This document shows, one piece after another, positions 18,056 to 26,692 of a DNA stretch of 64,000 bases. The notes beneath the pieces were generated by a model, which was given only the letters and a program-made list of their open reading frames with translations, made no database searches and was not told where the DNA came from. The position numbers were made by a program, and so were the translations under genes. Source of the DNA: Fulvivirga imtechensis AK7. Its GTDB lineage: Bacteria > Bacteroidota > Bacteroidia > Cytophagales > Cyclobacteriaceae. Every line of letters starts with the position of its first letter. Position 1 is the first letter of the stretch. The DNA lies in contig NZ_AMZN01000004.1 in the NCBI RefSeq assembly GCF_000331535.1, positions 54,712 through 118,711 of the forward strand, written 5' to 3'.

Positions 18056-19151
18056 AAATACCCTGTTAATATTCATTTCGCTGTTGATCTGGTCATGCAC
18101 ATCTACAAAGATGATCCAGGATGGATTAACACGAAGGTCCTCAAGTCTGGCGTATTTGCATGAAACGCCAATCACTAAAAAGCGTAGTAGCTTTACTATG
18201 TCGGTGGATGTAACTGCTGACTACGAATTGAATAAAAAAAGCCAGCTTACAAAGGTGAAGAGTTCTGTGCTGCCGCTGTTAATTTTCAATCAATGGAAAA
18301 CGGATTTTAACTATACTCTGGGTAAGTCGGAAATAGAAGAAGACATAACTGATTTCCTAAAAAACAGCTTGGTTATGGCTAACAAGCGGAGTGGATTCCT
18401 TGAGACAGATACGAGCAATCTGGCGAAGTTTTCATTGACAGTCAATATTGATAGTGTCTATGCCAGAGGTCCTTACCTGTCGCACGGTGTTTTTGTCTAT
18501 TTTCTTATAGCATACAGTTATGCGCAGAGTGAATATGCGGGGCCGGGGGAGGCTTATTCTCGGTTAAGCTATCAGTTGAAAGAGGGAGACAAGGTCTTGC
18601 TGGAGAATGCTGTGGAACGTAAAATGTCTTCACAGCCTCTGAATCATCAGGTTTCCAACTTAGAGAAACTGAGAGATAATTACACGACCAACCTGGTTGA
18701 ATCTCTGTCATTGACATTGAAAGAAAACATAGATAGTATCATTAAAAGTATAAATCGATATATATCGGCTCATCATGATGCCTCACTGAGTGAGTTATCC
18801 CCTGAATCGGTAGCAGAGCTATCGAAACTTGACGAACCAAAGGCGGATATAATAATCTATCGCAGGAAAAAGAAAGAACGCAATCCTGAGATACCAATTC
18901 TAGCAAAACTGAACGGAAAGGATATTATTCGTATTAACTCAAATGAATACAAAAAGATCAAATTACCTTCTGCTGCCACTACTATCTGTGCAGGATCTTC
19001 CTGCGTCACCTTCAATCCCTCTTTGCAAGAAATTAATTACCTTGAATGTGGTTTCTCAAAAGGAGATCGGCAAGAGCAAATAGAGATAGTGAAACAGAAA
19101 GTGGGTAAATTTTATGTTGACAAAATAAATAATTTGAACGCGGGTAGATAA
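18045..19151 (+). CDS. Lipoprotein of unknown function, second of a pair
   Basis: The protein has 368 residues and the lipoprotein signal MLIRNTLLIFISLLIWSC. The middle part is beta-rich (FSLTVNIDSVYARGPY, FVYFLIAYSYAQSEYAG), which reminds of YajG/GNA1162-type envelope lipoproteins, but the similarity is weak. A helical segment with paired basic residues (RRKKKERN) and two cysteines (TICAGSSC) lie near the C-terminus. The gene starts inside the preceding lipoprotein gene by 11 bases, so the products probably act together. No transporter or secretion genes flank the pair. Confidence 0.75.
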   Translation: MLIRNTLLIFISLLIWSCTSTKMIQDGLTRRSSSLAYLHETPITKKRSSFTMSVDVTADYELNKKSQLTKVKSSVLPLLIFNQWKTDFNYTLGKSEIEEDITDFLKNSLVMANKRSGFLETDTSNLAKFSLTVNIDSVYARGPYLSHGVFVYFLIAYSYAQSEYAGPGEAYSRLSYQLKEGDKVLLENAVERKMSSQPLNHQVSNLEKLRDNYTTNLVESLSLTLKENIDSIIKSINRYISAHHDASLSELSPESVAELSKLDEPKADIIIYRRKKKERNPEIPILAKLNGKDIIRINSNEYKKIKLPSAATTICAGSSCVTFNPSLQEINYLECGFSKGDRQEQIEIVKQKVGKFYVDKINNLNAGR

Positions 19152-19466
19152 ATAACCCTGAGGTCAAATTATAGCCAATTCTGTAAAGCTACTAAATGTA
19201 CTTATCTGTTTTTTTAACTAAGTACGTTAAGGTCAAGGCTTGTGAAAAATGCCAAAAAGCGGAGCGTACTGGGGTACGTGAGCATTTTTGGGACGAGCAT
19301 AACACAGACATTGGCATTTTCTTAGAGCTACTATTTAGGGGTTGCTTTCATGCCGCTAGTGCCTGCTTTTCTATGAATTCCAAAAATTAATGTTTAAACA
19401 CTGAAACATTTAACAAGTGTGTTCGTTAAGCTCAAAAAGAAATCAATGTTTAAACATCATTTATCT
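19152..19466. other. Gene-free stretch holding one dispersed repeat copy
   Basis: The stretch carries repeat copy A (19221-19333) and the leader of the ene-reductase. Three ATG/GTG codons (19419, 19446, 19467) precede the conserved N-terminus of that enzyme. A 64-codon open frame across the repeat is only the repeat itself read in one frame. Confidence 0.6.
19221..19333 (+). repeat. Dispersed inverted-end repeat family, copy A
   Basis: The copy contains GGTCAAGGCTTG, GTACGTGAGCATTTTTGGGA, CATAACACAGACATTGGCAT and the end TTTTCTTAGAGCTACTA, all shared with the copies at 25.8, 26.1, 56.1 and 58.3 kb. The left end is degraded (it lacks the TTAGTG terminus). Read in one frame it encodes VREHFWDEHNTDIGIFL, close to the VREHFWGKHNVDIGVFL found inside the L,D-transpeptidase frame. 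Confidence 0.75.
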
Positions 19467-20573
19467 ATGTCAGATAACAAACTATTTTCAACTTATCAAC
19501 TCGGTAAGCTTCAGTTGAAGAACCGGATAGTTATGGCGCCCATGACACGCTCAAGAGCAAAAGACAACACGCCCGACGAAATAGTAGCTACCTACTACAG
19601 TCAGCGGGCCAGCGCTGGCCTGATCATTACAGAGGGTACATCACCATCACCCAACGGACTCGGGTATCCCAGAATACCAGGTATTTTCAATGAAGCACAA
19701 ATCAAAGGATGGAAGCTGGTGACTGGGGCGGTACACAAAGAGGGCGGAAAGATATTTGTTCAGCTTATGCATACGGGCAGGGTAGGGCATCAACTCAATT
19801 TGCCGGAGGGAGCGGAAGTGGTAGGTCCTTCCGCTAAAGTACTTTCAGGGGAAATGTATACCGATCAGGAAGGTCCAAAGTCTTACACTCCGGCAAGGAA
19901 AATGACCACGCAGGATATCCTGCAGGCCGTTAATGAATTTGCACAAGCAGCCAAAAACGCGATAGAAGCAGGGTTCGATGGTGTGGAGATCCATGGCGCC
20001 AACGGGTATCTTATCGAACAGTTTATCAATCCCAACGTCAATGATCGTGACGATGAGTATGGTGGGTCGATCGAAAACAGGTCAAAGTTCCTGCTTGAGG
20101 TGACTCAGGCAGTATCGCAAGCCATTGGTGCAGATAAAGTTGGAGTTCGTTTATCACCTTATGGTGTTTTTAATGATACCGGTGCATTTGCCGATGTGGA
20201 TGAAACCTATGTTTACATAGCGGGAAAATTGAGTGACCTTGATATCACTTACATCCATATTGTCGACCATTCGTCAATGGGGGCTCCGGAGGTTTCCAGT
20301 GCCCTCAAGCAAAGATTGAGAGACGCGTTCAAAGGTACCTATGTTCTCAGCGGAGGCTATGATAGAGAAAGGGCCGAGCTTGATTTGCAGGAAGAAAGAG
20401 GTGATCTGGTGGCATTCGGACGTCCATTCATTGCTAATCCTGATTTTGTAAAGCGTTTGGAAACTCAGGCAGCACTAAGCGAACCCGACCCGGGCACTTT
20501 CTATACCCCCGGAGAAGCCGGATACATTGACTACCCTGCTTTGGATGCCATTTTATCAGAACAGGCGAAATGA
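19467..20573 (+). CDS. Old yellow enzyme family ene-reductase (NemA-like)
   Basis: From the ATG at 19467 (MSDNKLFSTYQLGKLQL) the protein has 368 residues and forms the usual TIM barrel. Visible family motifs are NRIVMAPMTRSRA (FMN phosphate and isoalloxazine contacts), QLMHTGRVGH, EIHGANGYLIEQF with the substrate-binding His and Asn, NDRDDEYGGSIENR, and the C-terminal LVAFGRPFIANPD. The enzyme uses NAD(P)H and FMN to reduce activated C=C bonds and often electrophilic xenobiotics. The stop overlaps the start of the SnoaL-like gene (ATGA), so the two form an operon. Confidence 0.92.
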   Translation: MSDNKLFSTYQLGKLQLKNRIVMAPMTRSRAKDNTPDEIVATYYSQRASAGLIITEGTSPSPNGLGYPRIPGIFNEAQIKGWKLVTGAVHKEGGKIFVQLMHTGRVGHQLNLPEGAEVVGPSAKVLSGEMYTDQEGPKSYTPARKMTTQDILQAVNEFAQAAKNAIEAGFDGVEIHGANGYLIEQFINPNVNDRDDEYGGSIENRSKFLLEVTQAVSQAIGADKVGVRLSPYGVFNDTGAFADVDETYVYIAGKLSDLDITYIHIVDHSSMGAPEVSSALKQRLRDAFKGTYVLSGGYDRERAELDLQEERGDLVAFGRPFIANPDFVKRLETQAALSEPDPGTFYTPGEAGYIDYPALDAILSEQAK

Positions 20574-20962
20574 AATCCAATGTAGATGTTATCAAAGACC
20601 TGTATGCGAATTTTGCCAGCGGGGACATGGACAGGATCAGAAGCCTGTTGTCAGAAAACATCGTGTGGACCCAGATGCGGGGCTTTCCCGGAGGGGGGAG
20701 GCATATTGGTGTAGATAAGGTTTTTGAAAAGGTCTTTCAAAAATTCGACAGGGAGTGGACTGATTGGCAAGCAGTAGTAACGGACTACCTGGACGCGGGA
20801 GATGCTGTTATTGCTATTGGGTTCTACGAAGGAACCTTTAGTCTTACTTCAAAGTCTTTTAGGGCTGAGTTTGCACATCACTATCAATTGAACGATGGAA
20901 AGGTGATCCTGTTTCAACAATACACTGATACATTTATTATACAGGAAGTGATGAAAACTTAA
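20570..20962 (+). CDS. SnoaL-like / ketosteroid isomerase-related protein
   Basis: This 130-residue cytosolic protein has the NTF2-like fold pattern: helix VIKDLYANFASGDMDRIRSLLSENIVW, then strands DYLDAGDAVIAIGFYEGTF and HHYQLNDGKVILFQQYTDT. Bacterial relatives are typed by structure, with very diverse functions. It overlaps the ene-reductase stop by 4 bases, which suggests a shared pathway, possibly handling the same small electrophile. A strong terminator follows. Confidence 0.85.
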   Translation: MKSNVDVIKDLYANFASGDMDRIRSLLSENIVWTQMRGFPGGGRHIGVDKVFEKVFQKFDREWTDWQAVVTDYLDAGDAVIAIGFYEGTFSLTSKSFRAEFAHHYQLNDGKVILFQQYTDTFIIQEVMKT

Positions 20963-20989
20963 CCAGATCATTATGAATGGTCTGAATAG

Positions 20990-21033
20990 AGCCGTTCTGT
21001 GAATTGAGGGAATTCACAGAACGGCTTTTCTGT
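20990..21033 (+). terminator. Strong rho-independent terminator
   Basis: Perfect 16-base arms (20990-21005 and 21011-21026; core GCCGTTCTGTGAATT) with a 5-base loop are followed by TTTTCTGTTT. It closes the ene-reductase/SnoaL operon. Confidence 0.9.
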
Positions 21034-21172
21034 TTAAAAGTCATTTTTGCAAACGATTGCGGTTAAATTTTATTGCTAATTGTCGCTATTTGGTGTGATT
21101 TTAATCGAAAATGGGTAATAAAACACCTTGATTTTGGCTGATACAATATTTAGATAGAAAAATATAGGGTCA

Positions 21173-21207
21173 TTTTGACCCATGTGTGTAAATTTTTACT
21201 ACTTTTA
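21173..21207 (+). promoter_or_regulatory. Possible promoter of glutamine synthetase III
   Basis: TTTTG at 21173-21177 and TACTTTTA at 21200-21207 are spaced 22 bases apart. This is near the Bacteroidota consensus (TTTG ... TAnnTTTG), with the last base differing. The site lies 33 bases upstream of the start codon. Confidence 0.4.
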
Positions 21208-21240
21208 CATCTCTAATTAAAACTTACATTAGCAACCACT

Positions 21241-23400
21241 ATGGCACAATTACGATTTAAAGCCCTTGAACTTGCAAATAACAGACCCAGAATCAGGGTC
21301 GATGTACAAGGTAAAATCTCAGATTTCTTTCGTCAGGATGTTTTTGGTTTAAAAGAAATGCAAGCCATTCTCTCTCCTGAAGCCTTTAAAAAGATAAAAC
21401 AAGCTATTGATGAAGGATCAAAGGTAGATGCTGAAACCGCTGATGCCGTTGCTTCAGCCGCCAAAACATGGGCTCTTGGCAAAGGAGCTACGCACTTTAC
21501 CCACTGGTTTCAACCATTGACAGGCTCTACTGCAGAGAAACACGATACTTTTTTTGATGCCATGACAGGAATGGAAAGATTTAAGGGTAGTGCTCTGGTT
21601 CAGCAGGAGCCCGATGCATCTTCGTTCCCTAGTGGTGGTATCAGAAGCACTTTCGAAGCCAGGGGTTACACGGCATGGGACCCATCATCTCCTATGTTTA
21701 TTTATGGTGTAACACTTTGCATTCCTACCGTATTTGTGTCATACAATGGAGAGGCGCTTGATAACAAGGCTCCTTTATTAAAAGCCGTTGAAGCTGTTGA
21801 TAAGGCAGCTACCCAGGTGTGTCAGATGTTTGACAGAAAAGTGACAAGAGTAAAAGCATCACTTGGTTGTGAGCAGGAATATTTTGTAATTGACAAAGCC
21901 CTTTACGCCAGCCGCCCCGACCTTGTGATGGCCGGCAGGACCGTGTTTGGTCATAACCCAGCAAGAGGTCAGCAGCTTGATGACCATTATTTTGGTTCTA
22001 TTCCCCCAAGGATCTATGATTTTATGAAGGAATTTGAAATAGAGGCGCTGAAGCTTGGGATACCTGTAAGTACCCGTCACAATGAAGTGGCTCCTTCTCA
22101 GTTTGAAGTGGCTCCTCTTTTTGAAGATATTAACGTGGCTTCCGATCACAATCAGTTGCTAATGGATATCATGTCTAAAGTTGCTGAAAGGCACAGCCTG
22201 AAAGTTCTTTTCCATGAAAAACCATTTGCAGGGCTGAATGGAACAGGCAAGCATAACAACTGGTCATTGATAACTGATACAGGTGTAAATCTTTTTCAGC
22301 CCAGCACCAGCGCAAGAGAAAACCTGCTGTTCCTGATATTTTTCGTGAATACTATTAAAGCTGTGTATGAACATGCTGATCTACTTCGCGGTAGTGTGGC
22401 TTCTGCCGGTAACGACCACAGGCTGGGAGCAAATGAAGCGCCTCCTGCGATCATGTCGGTATTTATTGGTTCTCAGCTTACTGCTGTACTTGATGAATTA
22501 GAGAAAAAAGGTAACATCAAGGTGGAGAAGGGCGACAATATGTATATGAAGCTGGGTATTGACAAAATACCTTCTATTATACAGGATAACACAGACCGTA
22601 ACAGAACATCTCCATTTGCTTTCACAGGAAATAAGTTTGAGTTCAGGGCAGTAGGCGGCAGCGAAAACTCTGCATCTTCCATGACCGTGTTGAACCTCAT
22701 AGTAGCTGACCAGCTTACGCAGTTCTATGATGCAGTGCAAAAGGAAATGAAAAAAGGAGCGGAGAAGCGAATGGCCATCGTGAGTATCCTTAGAAAATAT
22801 ATTAAGGAATCTAAAGCCATACGTTTCGAAGGTGACGGATATTCTGACGGGTGGAAAAATGAAGCTGAAAAAAGGGGCTTATCTAACATCAGCGACACCC
22901 CAAGAGCCCTGGATGCATACCTTTCGAAAAAATCCAGAGAGATATTTGTAAAACATCAGGTACTAACGGACCGGGAGCTAGAAGCAAGAAATGAGATCCG
23001 TTGGGAGAGCTATATCATGAAAATACAGATAGAGTCCCGCGTAATGGGTGATCTTGCGCTTAACCATATAGTGCCAACGGCCATTGCTTATCAGAATAAA
23101 CTGATTGAAAACGCAAATGGTCTGAAAGGACTGAACATCAACAATAAGGAAGTGGTGAAGACGATAGAAACCATTTCCGGGTATATCGAAACACTAAAGA
23201 GAGAGGTATACAATATGACCGAGGAACGTAAACGACTTAATAAGCTTACAGACTCCAGAGAGAAGGCTATCGGTTATTGTGATGACGTGAAGGGTAAATA
23301 CTTTGACAAAATCCGTTACGCGGTAGACAAGCTGGAACTAATGGTTGATGACGAGGACTGGCCTTTGGTGAAATATCGTGAAATGCTGTTTTTGAGATAA
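21241..23400 (+). CDS. glnN: Glutamine synthetase type III
   Basis: The 719 residues match the length of GSIII (about 700-730), far longer than GSI. Motifs include THWFQPLTGSTAEKHD, a Glu-rich active-site stretch SLGCEQEYFVID, HNEVAPSQFEVAP, and GTGKHNNWS, followed by RLGANEAPPAIMSVF and FRAVGGSENSA. It condenses ammonia and glutamate with ATP in the cytosol and forms dodecamers in known members. A terminator precedes and another follows, so it is monocistronic. The leader is about 30 bases long if the proposed promoter is right. Confidence 0.97.
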   Translation: MAQLRFKALELANNRPRIRVDVQGKISDFFRQDVFGLKEMQAILSPEAFKKIKQAIDEGSKVDAETADAVASAAKTWALGKGATHFTHWFQPLTGSTAEKHDTFFDAMTGMERFKGSALVQQEPDASSFPSGGIRSTFEARGYTAWDPSSPMFIYGVTLCIPTVFVSYNGEALDNKAPLLKAVEAVDKAATQVCQMFDRKVTRVKASLGCEQEYFVIDKALYASRPDLVMAGRTVFGHNPARGQQLDDHYFGSIPPRIYDFMKEFEIEALKLGIPVSTRHNEVAPSQFEVAPLFEDINVASDHNQLLMDIMSKVAERHSLKVLFHEKPFAGLNGTGKHNNWSLITDTGVNLFQPSTSARENLLFLIFFVNTIKAVYEHADLLRGSVASAGNDHRLGANEAPPAIMSVFIGSQLTAVLDELEKKGNIKVEKGDNMYMKLGIDKIPSIIQDNTDRNRTSPFAFTGNKFEFRAVGGSENSASSMTVLNLIVADQLTQFYDAVQKEMKKGAEKRMAIVSILRKYIKESKAIRFEGDGYSDGWKNEAEKRGLSNISDTPRALDAYLSKKSREIFVKHQVLTDRELEARNEIRWESYIMKIQIESRVMGDLALNHIVPTAIAYQNKLIENANGLKGLNINNKEVVKTIETISGYIETLKREVYNMTEERKRLNKLTDSREKAIGYCDDVKGKYFDKIRYAVDKLELMVDDEDWPLVKYREMLFLR

Positions 23401-23420
23401 GAAGCAGACCAAGTGTATTC

Positions 23421-23456
23421 AAAAAAGCGGATGGGAATTATTTCATCCGCTTTTTT
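23421..23456 (+). terminator. Rho-independent terminator of glnN
   Basis: The arms AAAAAAGCGGATG (23421-23433) and CATCCGCTTTTTT (23444-23456) are perfectly complementary, with a T-run in the right arm. It lies 21 bases after the glnN stop. Confidence 0.9.
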
Positions 23457-23480
23457 CGTTCTTAGCATAATAATTGCGAT

Positions 23481-24053
23481 ATGATGGCTATGAACCTGTT
23501 AAAAGTAATACTAAAAGATAAGTTGTTCTATGTAGTGTTGGCTGTGATTTTTATCGTAAGCAGTGCGATGCAGGCTAATCGCAATAATAATAGCGACCTG
23601 CTAGAGGCTTATTACTATCCAAACGATACTATTGTTAGCGAGTCAGGTTCTCAAGGTGCAACACTTCGGGATAGCCTCGTGGCTTATGCCATGACATTGC
23701 AAGGGAAGCCTTATAAATATGCGGGGAAGGGCCCGAGTGTATTCGACTGCTCAGGTTTTACATGCTATGTATACAGCAATTTTAATATTCAACTGCCTGC
23801 TTCTTCTGCACTGCAGGCAAAACATGGAGAATTTGAAAATACCGAGGACGTACAAAAAGGCGATCTTCTTATTTTTAAGAGTCCGGCCAACGGTGTAAAC
23901 AGGGTGGGGCATGTTGGAATGGTAGTTTCCAATGAAAACGGGAAAATTCAGTTCATTCATAGCTCAACAGGCCGTGGTGTTGTGATAGACAGCCTTGACC
24001 ACCGGCACTATAAAGCGCGGTATATGGGAGCCAGGAAGGTGCTGGCAGATTAA
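23481..24053 (+). CDS. NlpC/P60 family cell-wall endopeptidase
   Basis: The protein has 190 residues: an N-terminal membrane anchor or signal (LFYVVLAVIFIVSSAM, residues 15-30), a linker, and a C-terminal NlpC/P60 domain. The catalytic residues are C90 in FDCSGF, H144 in VGHVGM and a third His at about 160 in FIHSS. Family members cleave D-gamma-Glu-meso-DAP or related bonds in peptidoglycan. It is convergent with an L,D-transpeptidase gene, the two stop codons overlapping by 4 bases, so both wall-remodelling genes are adjacent but on opposite strands. Confidence 0.9.
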   Translation: MMAMNLLKVILKDKLFYVVLAVIFIVSSAMQANRNNNSDLLEAYYYPNDTIVSESGSQGATLRDSLVAYAMTLQGKPYKYAGKGPSVFDCSGFTCYVYSNFNIQLPASSALQAKHGEFENTEDVQKGDLLIFKSPANGVNRVGHVGMVVSNENGKIQFIHSSTGRGVVIDSLDHRHYKARYMGARKVLAD

Positions 24054-25948
24054 GAAATAACGCTCTTTTCCTTTTGCAGGATCCTTTTTAGGTGCTCCTG
24101 ATCATAGCTGTAAACATCTTTTCTGAAATTGATCCTTCCATTTTCATCTACCCAGCATGATAAATAGACAATATGGACCGGCATTTGGTGTCTTAACACA
24201 GCGGTAGAGGTTTTTTCTTCTTTTATGCGCTTCAAAACCTTTTCTTTATCCCAATCAAGAAGGTACAATGCAAGGTCTATGGGTTTTTCGAGTCTGATGC
24301 ATCCATGGCTAAAAGTACGATCTGCCCGGTCAAAAAGGTGACCGGTGGGAGTATCGTGCAAATAGATAGCCTCATTGTTGGGCATCATAAATTTGATCCT
24401 GCCAAGTGCGTTGGCAGGGCCGGGGTCCTCTACCAGTCTGTATTTCCAATTCGTGCTATCCACTTCATCCCAATCTATTTTTTTTATTTCCTTTTCGTCC
24501 AGAGGCTTTGCATTGGCATGCCAACTGTCGTACAATTTAAGATTTCTTTTGTTGAGGTATTCGTTTGGCGCTTCCCGCATGGCTGGTAGCATTTCTTTTA
24601 CAGCAATACTTTTCGGTACAGTCCACGTGGGATTAAAATCTATATACTCGAGGGTATCGCTAAATACCGGTGTGCGGTTATACTCTGTGCCTATAATGAC
24701 CTTCATTTTCATTTCTACGTCACCTTTATTAATCACCTTTAGCTCATAGGCGGGTATGTTGATAAGTATATATTGATCTCCAAAGCCTTCACCCTGAAAC
24801 CAGCGCAAACGTTCCATATTGGTCTCGATCTTTTCTATCCAATAAGACCGGGGGTGATTTAAAAGCTCTCTTGTAACTTTGTCTATCAGGCCTGTGGCGG
24901 TGAGGCCGTTCATTTCCTGAAAGTCATTCATCGCTTTTTGCATTTGGTCATTATAGGAAGTCGAATCTTTCATATCAGGATCCAGATTTTTCCAAAAGCT
25001 CAATCTGACCTTTGCGTGTTTTACACCTTCACCTTTGTCACCGGGTTTTAGGTTTTGCTCTACCTGTGGTACTTCCTTTTTTTCTGTATTTATCAGATGT
25101 ACGAGATATTCTTGTAGTGCTTTGTACTGATCATGGGCAGGAGCGAGGGCCTCAAGCGAAGCTTTGATCTCATTCTTATTCAAAGCTTCTTCCAGGTGTA
25201 CAGAAAGATCTTTCTCTCTGCGGCTCGCGAACCAATGCTTTTCCTCATTGGGGTCTATACGGCCAGCCAGCAGGTGCGATGCATAGGTGAGATAGGAGGC
25301 GGTCAACAGAAAATCCAACTGCGCTATTTTCTTAAATCTCAATGTATCTGCTTCCTGTAGCTCTTCCTTGTATTTTTTGCTTTTGATCAGCTTACGCCAC
25401 TTTTTTCTTCGTTCTTTTTTGCTATCAATCTCATAAAGGTTATTCAGTAGTTCTTCGATTTCGGCTATGCTATATGTTTTTTGGCTCAGCCCGTGCTCAG
25501 GTGCCGCATCCAATGCCTCCAAAAGTTCATCCGCCTGGTGTCTGGGTTGGTGAAAGTCCAGCCAGGCAACGTTGTAATCCCTGCTTTCGTAGAACTCATT
25601 GAATTCATTGTGTAAGTATTTTCTCACATCTTCATCAGGAAAGTGGGCCTGTGCGCTGATGGAATCACTGCCCAGTTTTATTAGCGACTGCATTTTTTCA
25701 TTTCTGATTTCGAAGTCTGAACGGTTTGAGCATGATATAAAGGGGGTATTCAGTATTAGAAGATATATAATTAGTGGCTTTAAGAAAACGCCAATGTCTA
25801 CGTTATGCTTGCCCCAAAAATGCTCACGTACCTCAGTATGCTCTGCTTTTTGGGACTTCATCCCGCTAACTGACGGGAAGGTTTTCTTAAAATCCCTTAG
25901 AGTTGTCTTACAGGCACTAATTAGTTGTTTTACTTTCACTGTCGTCAT
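24050..25948 (-). CDS. L,D-transpeptidase (YkuD, LdtD/YcbB-like) lipoprotein with interrupted signal peptide
   Basis: The frame has 632 residues. After residue 75 it follows the LdtD layout: a helical N-terminal part, a peptidoglycan-binding domain (about 300-365; LKPGDKGEGVKHAKVRLSFW), then YkuD with the catalytic SHGCIRLEKP. These enzymes make 3-3 crosslinks in peptidoglycan. Residues 1-10 (MTTVKVKQLI) and 59-73 (LIIYLLILNTPFISC) together read as one lipoprotein signal peptide. Residues 11-60 are encoded by a 150-bp copy of the dispersed repeat family, flanked by CTAATT on both sides, inserted in frame. A start at M30 within the repeat is also possible. Confidence 0.9.
   Translation of the reverse strand: MTTVKVKQLISACKTTLRDFKKTFPSVSGMKSQKAEHTEVREHFWGKHNVDIGVFLKPLIIYLLILNTPFISCSNRSDFEIRNEKMQSLIKLGSDSISAQAHFPDEDVRKYLHNEFNEFYESRDYNVAWLDFHQPRHQADELLEALDAAPEHGLSQKTYSIAEIEELLNNLYEIDSKKERRKKWRKLIKSKKYKEELQEADTLRFKKIAQLDFLLTASYLTYASHLLAGRIDPNEEKHWFASRREKDLSVHLEEALNKNEIKASLEALAPAHDQYKALQEYLVHLINTEKKEVPQVEQNLKPGDKGEGVKHAKVRLSFWKNLDPDMKDSTSYNDQMQKAMNDFQEMNGLTATGLIDKVTRELLNHPRSYWIEKIETNMERLRWFQGEGFGDQYILINIPAYELKVINKGDVEMKMKVIIGTEYNRTPVFSDTLEYIDFNPTWTVPKSIAVKEMLPAMREAPNEYLNKRNLKLYDSWHANAKPLDEKEIKKIDWDEVDSTNWKYRLVEDPGPANALGRIKFMMPNNEAIYLHDTPTGHLFDRADRTFSHGCIRLEKPIDLALYLLDWDKEKVLKRIKEEKTSTAVLRHQMPVHIVYLSCWVDENGRINFRKDVYSYDQEHLKRILQKEKSVIS
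25772..25925 (-). repeat. Dispersed inverted-end repeat family, copy B, inside a CDS
   Basis: On the minus strand it runs from TTAGTGCCTGTAAGA to TTTTCTTAAAGCCACTAA, so the ends are imperfect inverted repeats. Internal hairpins are TCCCG/CGGGA and CCCAAAAA/TTTTTGGG. Direct CTAATT sequences abut both ends. The element is exactly a multiple of three bases and stays open in the host gene's frame. Confidence 0.85.
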
Positions 25949-26110
25949 TGTAAAATTTTAGGTTATGGGGTGTTATTGTACAAACAGGATACCAGAATCG
26001 GGTTTAGCCTCATTACTACCACTTTGTAACTGCAGCATATGTTTTTTTATCGCAAGTTTATCAGGTTGGGGGCTGCCAAAGGATGAAGTGATCAAGTTCT
26101 TCTTTTATAA

Positions 26111-26266
26111 TTAGTAGAAAATGCCAATGTCTGCGTTGCGTTCGTTCTAAAAATGCTCTTACCGATAACTGTAACAACCGTACGGACCCTGCTTTTGGGA
26201 CTTCATCGCGCTCTTTAGCGGGAACGTTTTCTTAAAGCCACTTAGAATTTCTTACAAACACTAATG
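26111..26266 (-). repeat. Dispersed inverted-end repeat family, copy C
   Basis: On the minus strand it reads ATTAGTGTTTGTAAGAAATT, then AAGTGGCTTTAAGAAAACG, GATGAAGTCCCAAAAGCAGG, GTTGTTACAGTTATCGGTAA and CGCAGACATTGGCATTTTCT. It lies only 185 bases from copy B, in the same orientation, and directly follows the 3' end of the hydrolase pseudogene. Confidence 0.8.
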
Positions 26267-26284
26267 GCTTCAATATCACGTGTG

Positions 26285-26545
26285 CTAACGAGCATTCCCT
26301 TTGCAAATCCCGTATTTCCATTAGGTACATGCACATCCTGCTTTCCATAGATAACCATGACAGGTACCTTAAATATAACTCAACATTGGTTGTCTGCCAT
26401 GGAGGCGGTAAAAGCCATCTTAAAAAGCGCTCAAAGGAAGCCTGAACCAATCTTCGGAAGGCTCCGGGTCGGGGTCTATGGCAGGCGCCACCAGCATCAA
26501 TACTCATGATTTTTTTGTCAACTGCTTTTGCCGTTTTCGGGATAG
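26285..26545 (-). pseudogene. Decayed alpha/beta hydrolase fragment
   Basis: Three pieces of one protein appear in different minus-strand frames in the right order: LMLVAPAIDPDPEPSEDWFR (about 26430-26502), FLRWLLPPPWQTTNVEL (about 26380-26433) and VPVMVIYGKQDVHVPNGN (about 26310-26370), then TGFAKGML. Together they match the C-terminal third of alpha/beta hydrolases, with the acid-residue turn QDVHVP. The order needs at least two frameshifts, and the link between the last two pieces is shorter than usual, indicating a deletion. No catalytic nucleophile elbow remains. Its ends touch repeat copy C and a 23-bp repeat terminus. Confidence 0.7.
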
Positions 26546-26554
26546 GGTGACCAG

Positions 26555-26577
26555 GCATTTTATATCGAACTCACGTT
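26555..26577 (-). repeat. 23-bp repeat terminus, copy 3
   Basis: On the minus strand it reads AACGTGAGTTCGATATAAAA followed by TGC, identical to 540-562 and 4397-4419. It flanks the 5' side of the hydrolase pseudogene. Sequence beyond the 23 bases differs from copy 1. Confidence 0.75.
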
Positions 26578-26692
26578 AAAATAAGCATATAAGTCGCTTT
26601 TTAAGTCTGGAAGCATACCATCCGCAAAGATGAAGCGCTAAAATGAGATAGTGAAAATATTGACAATACTTATAAGGTAAATGGGTTGTTGA

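Noticed and set aside
26232..26558. 108-codon open frame as an intact gene
   Set aside because: It mixes one true fragment (FLRWLLPPPWQ) of the decayed hydrolase with out-of-frame sequence and runs into the repeat.
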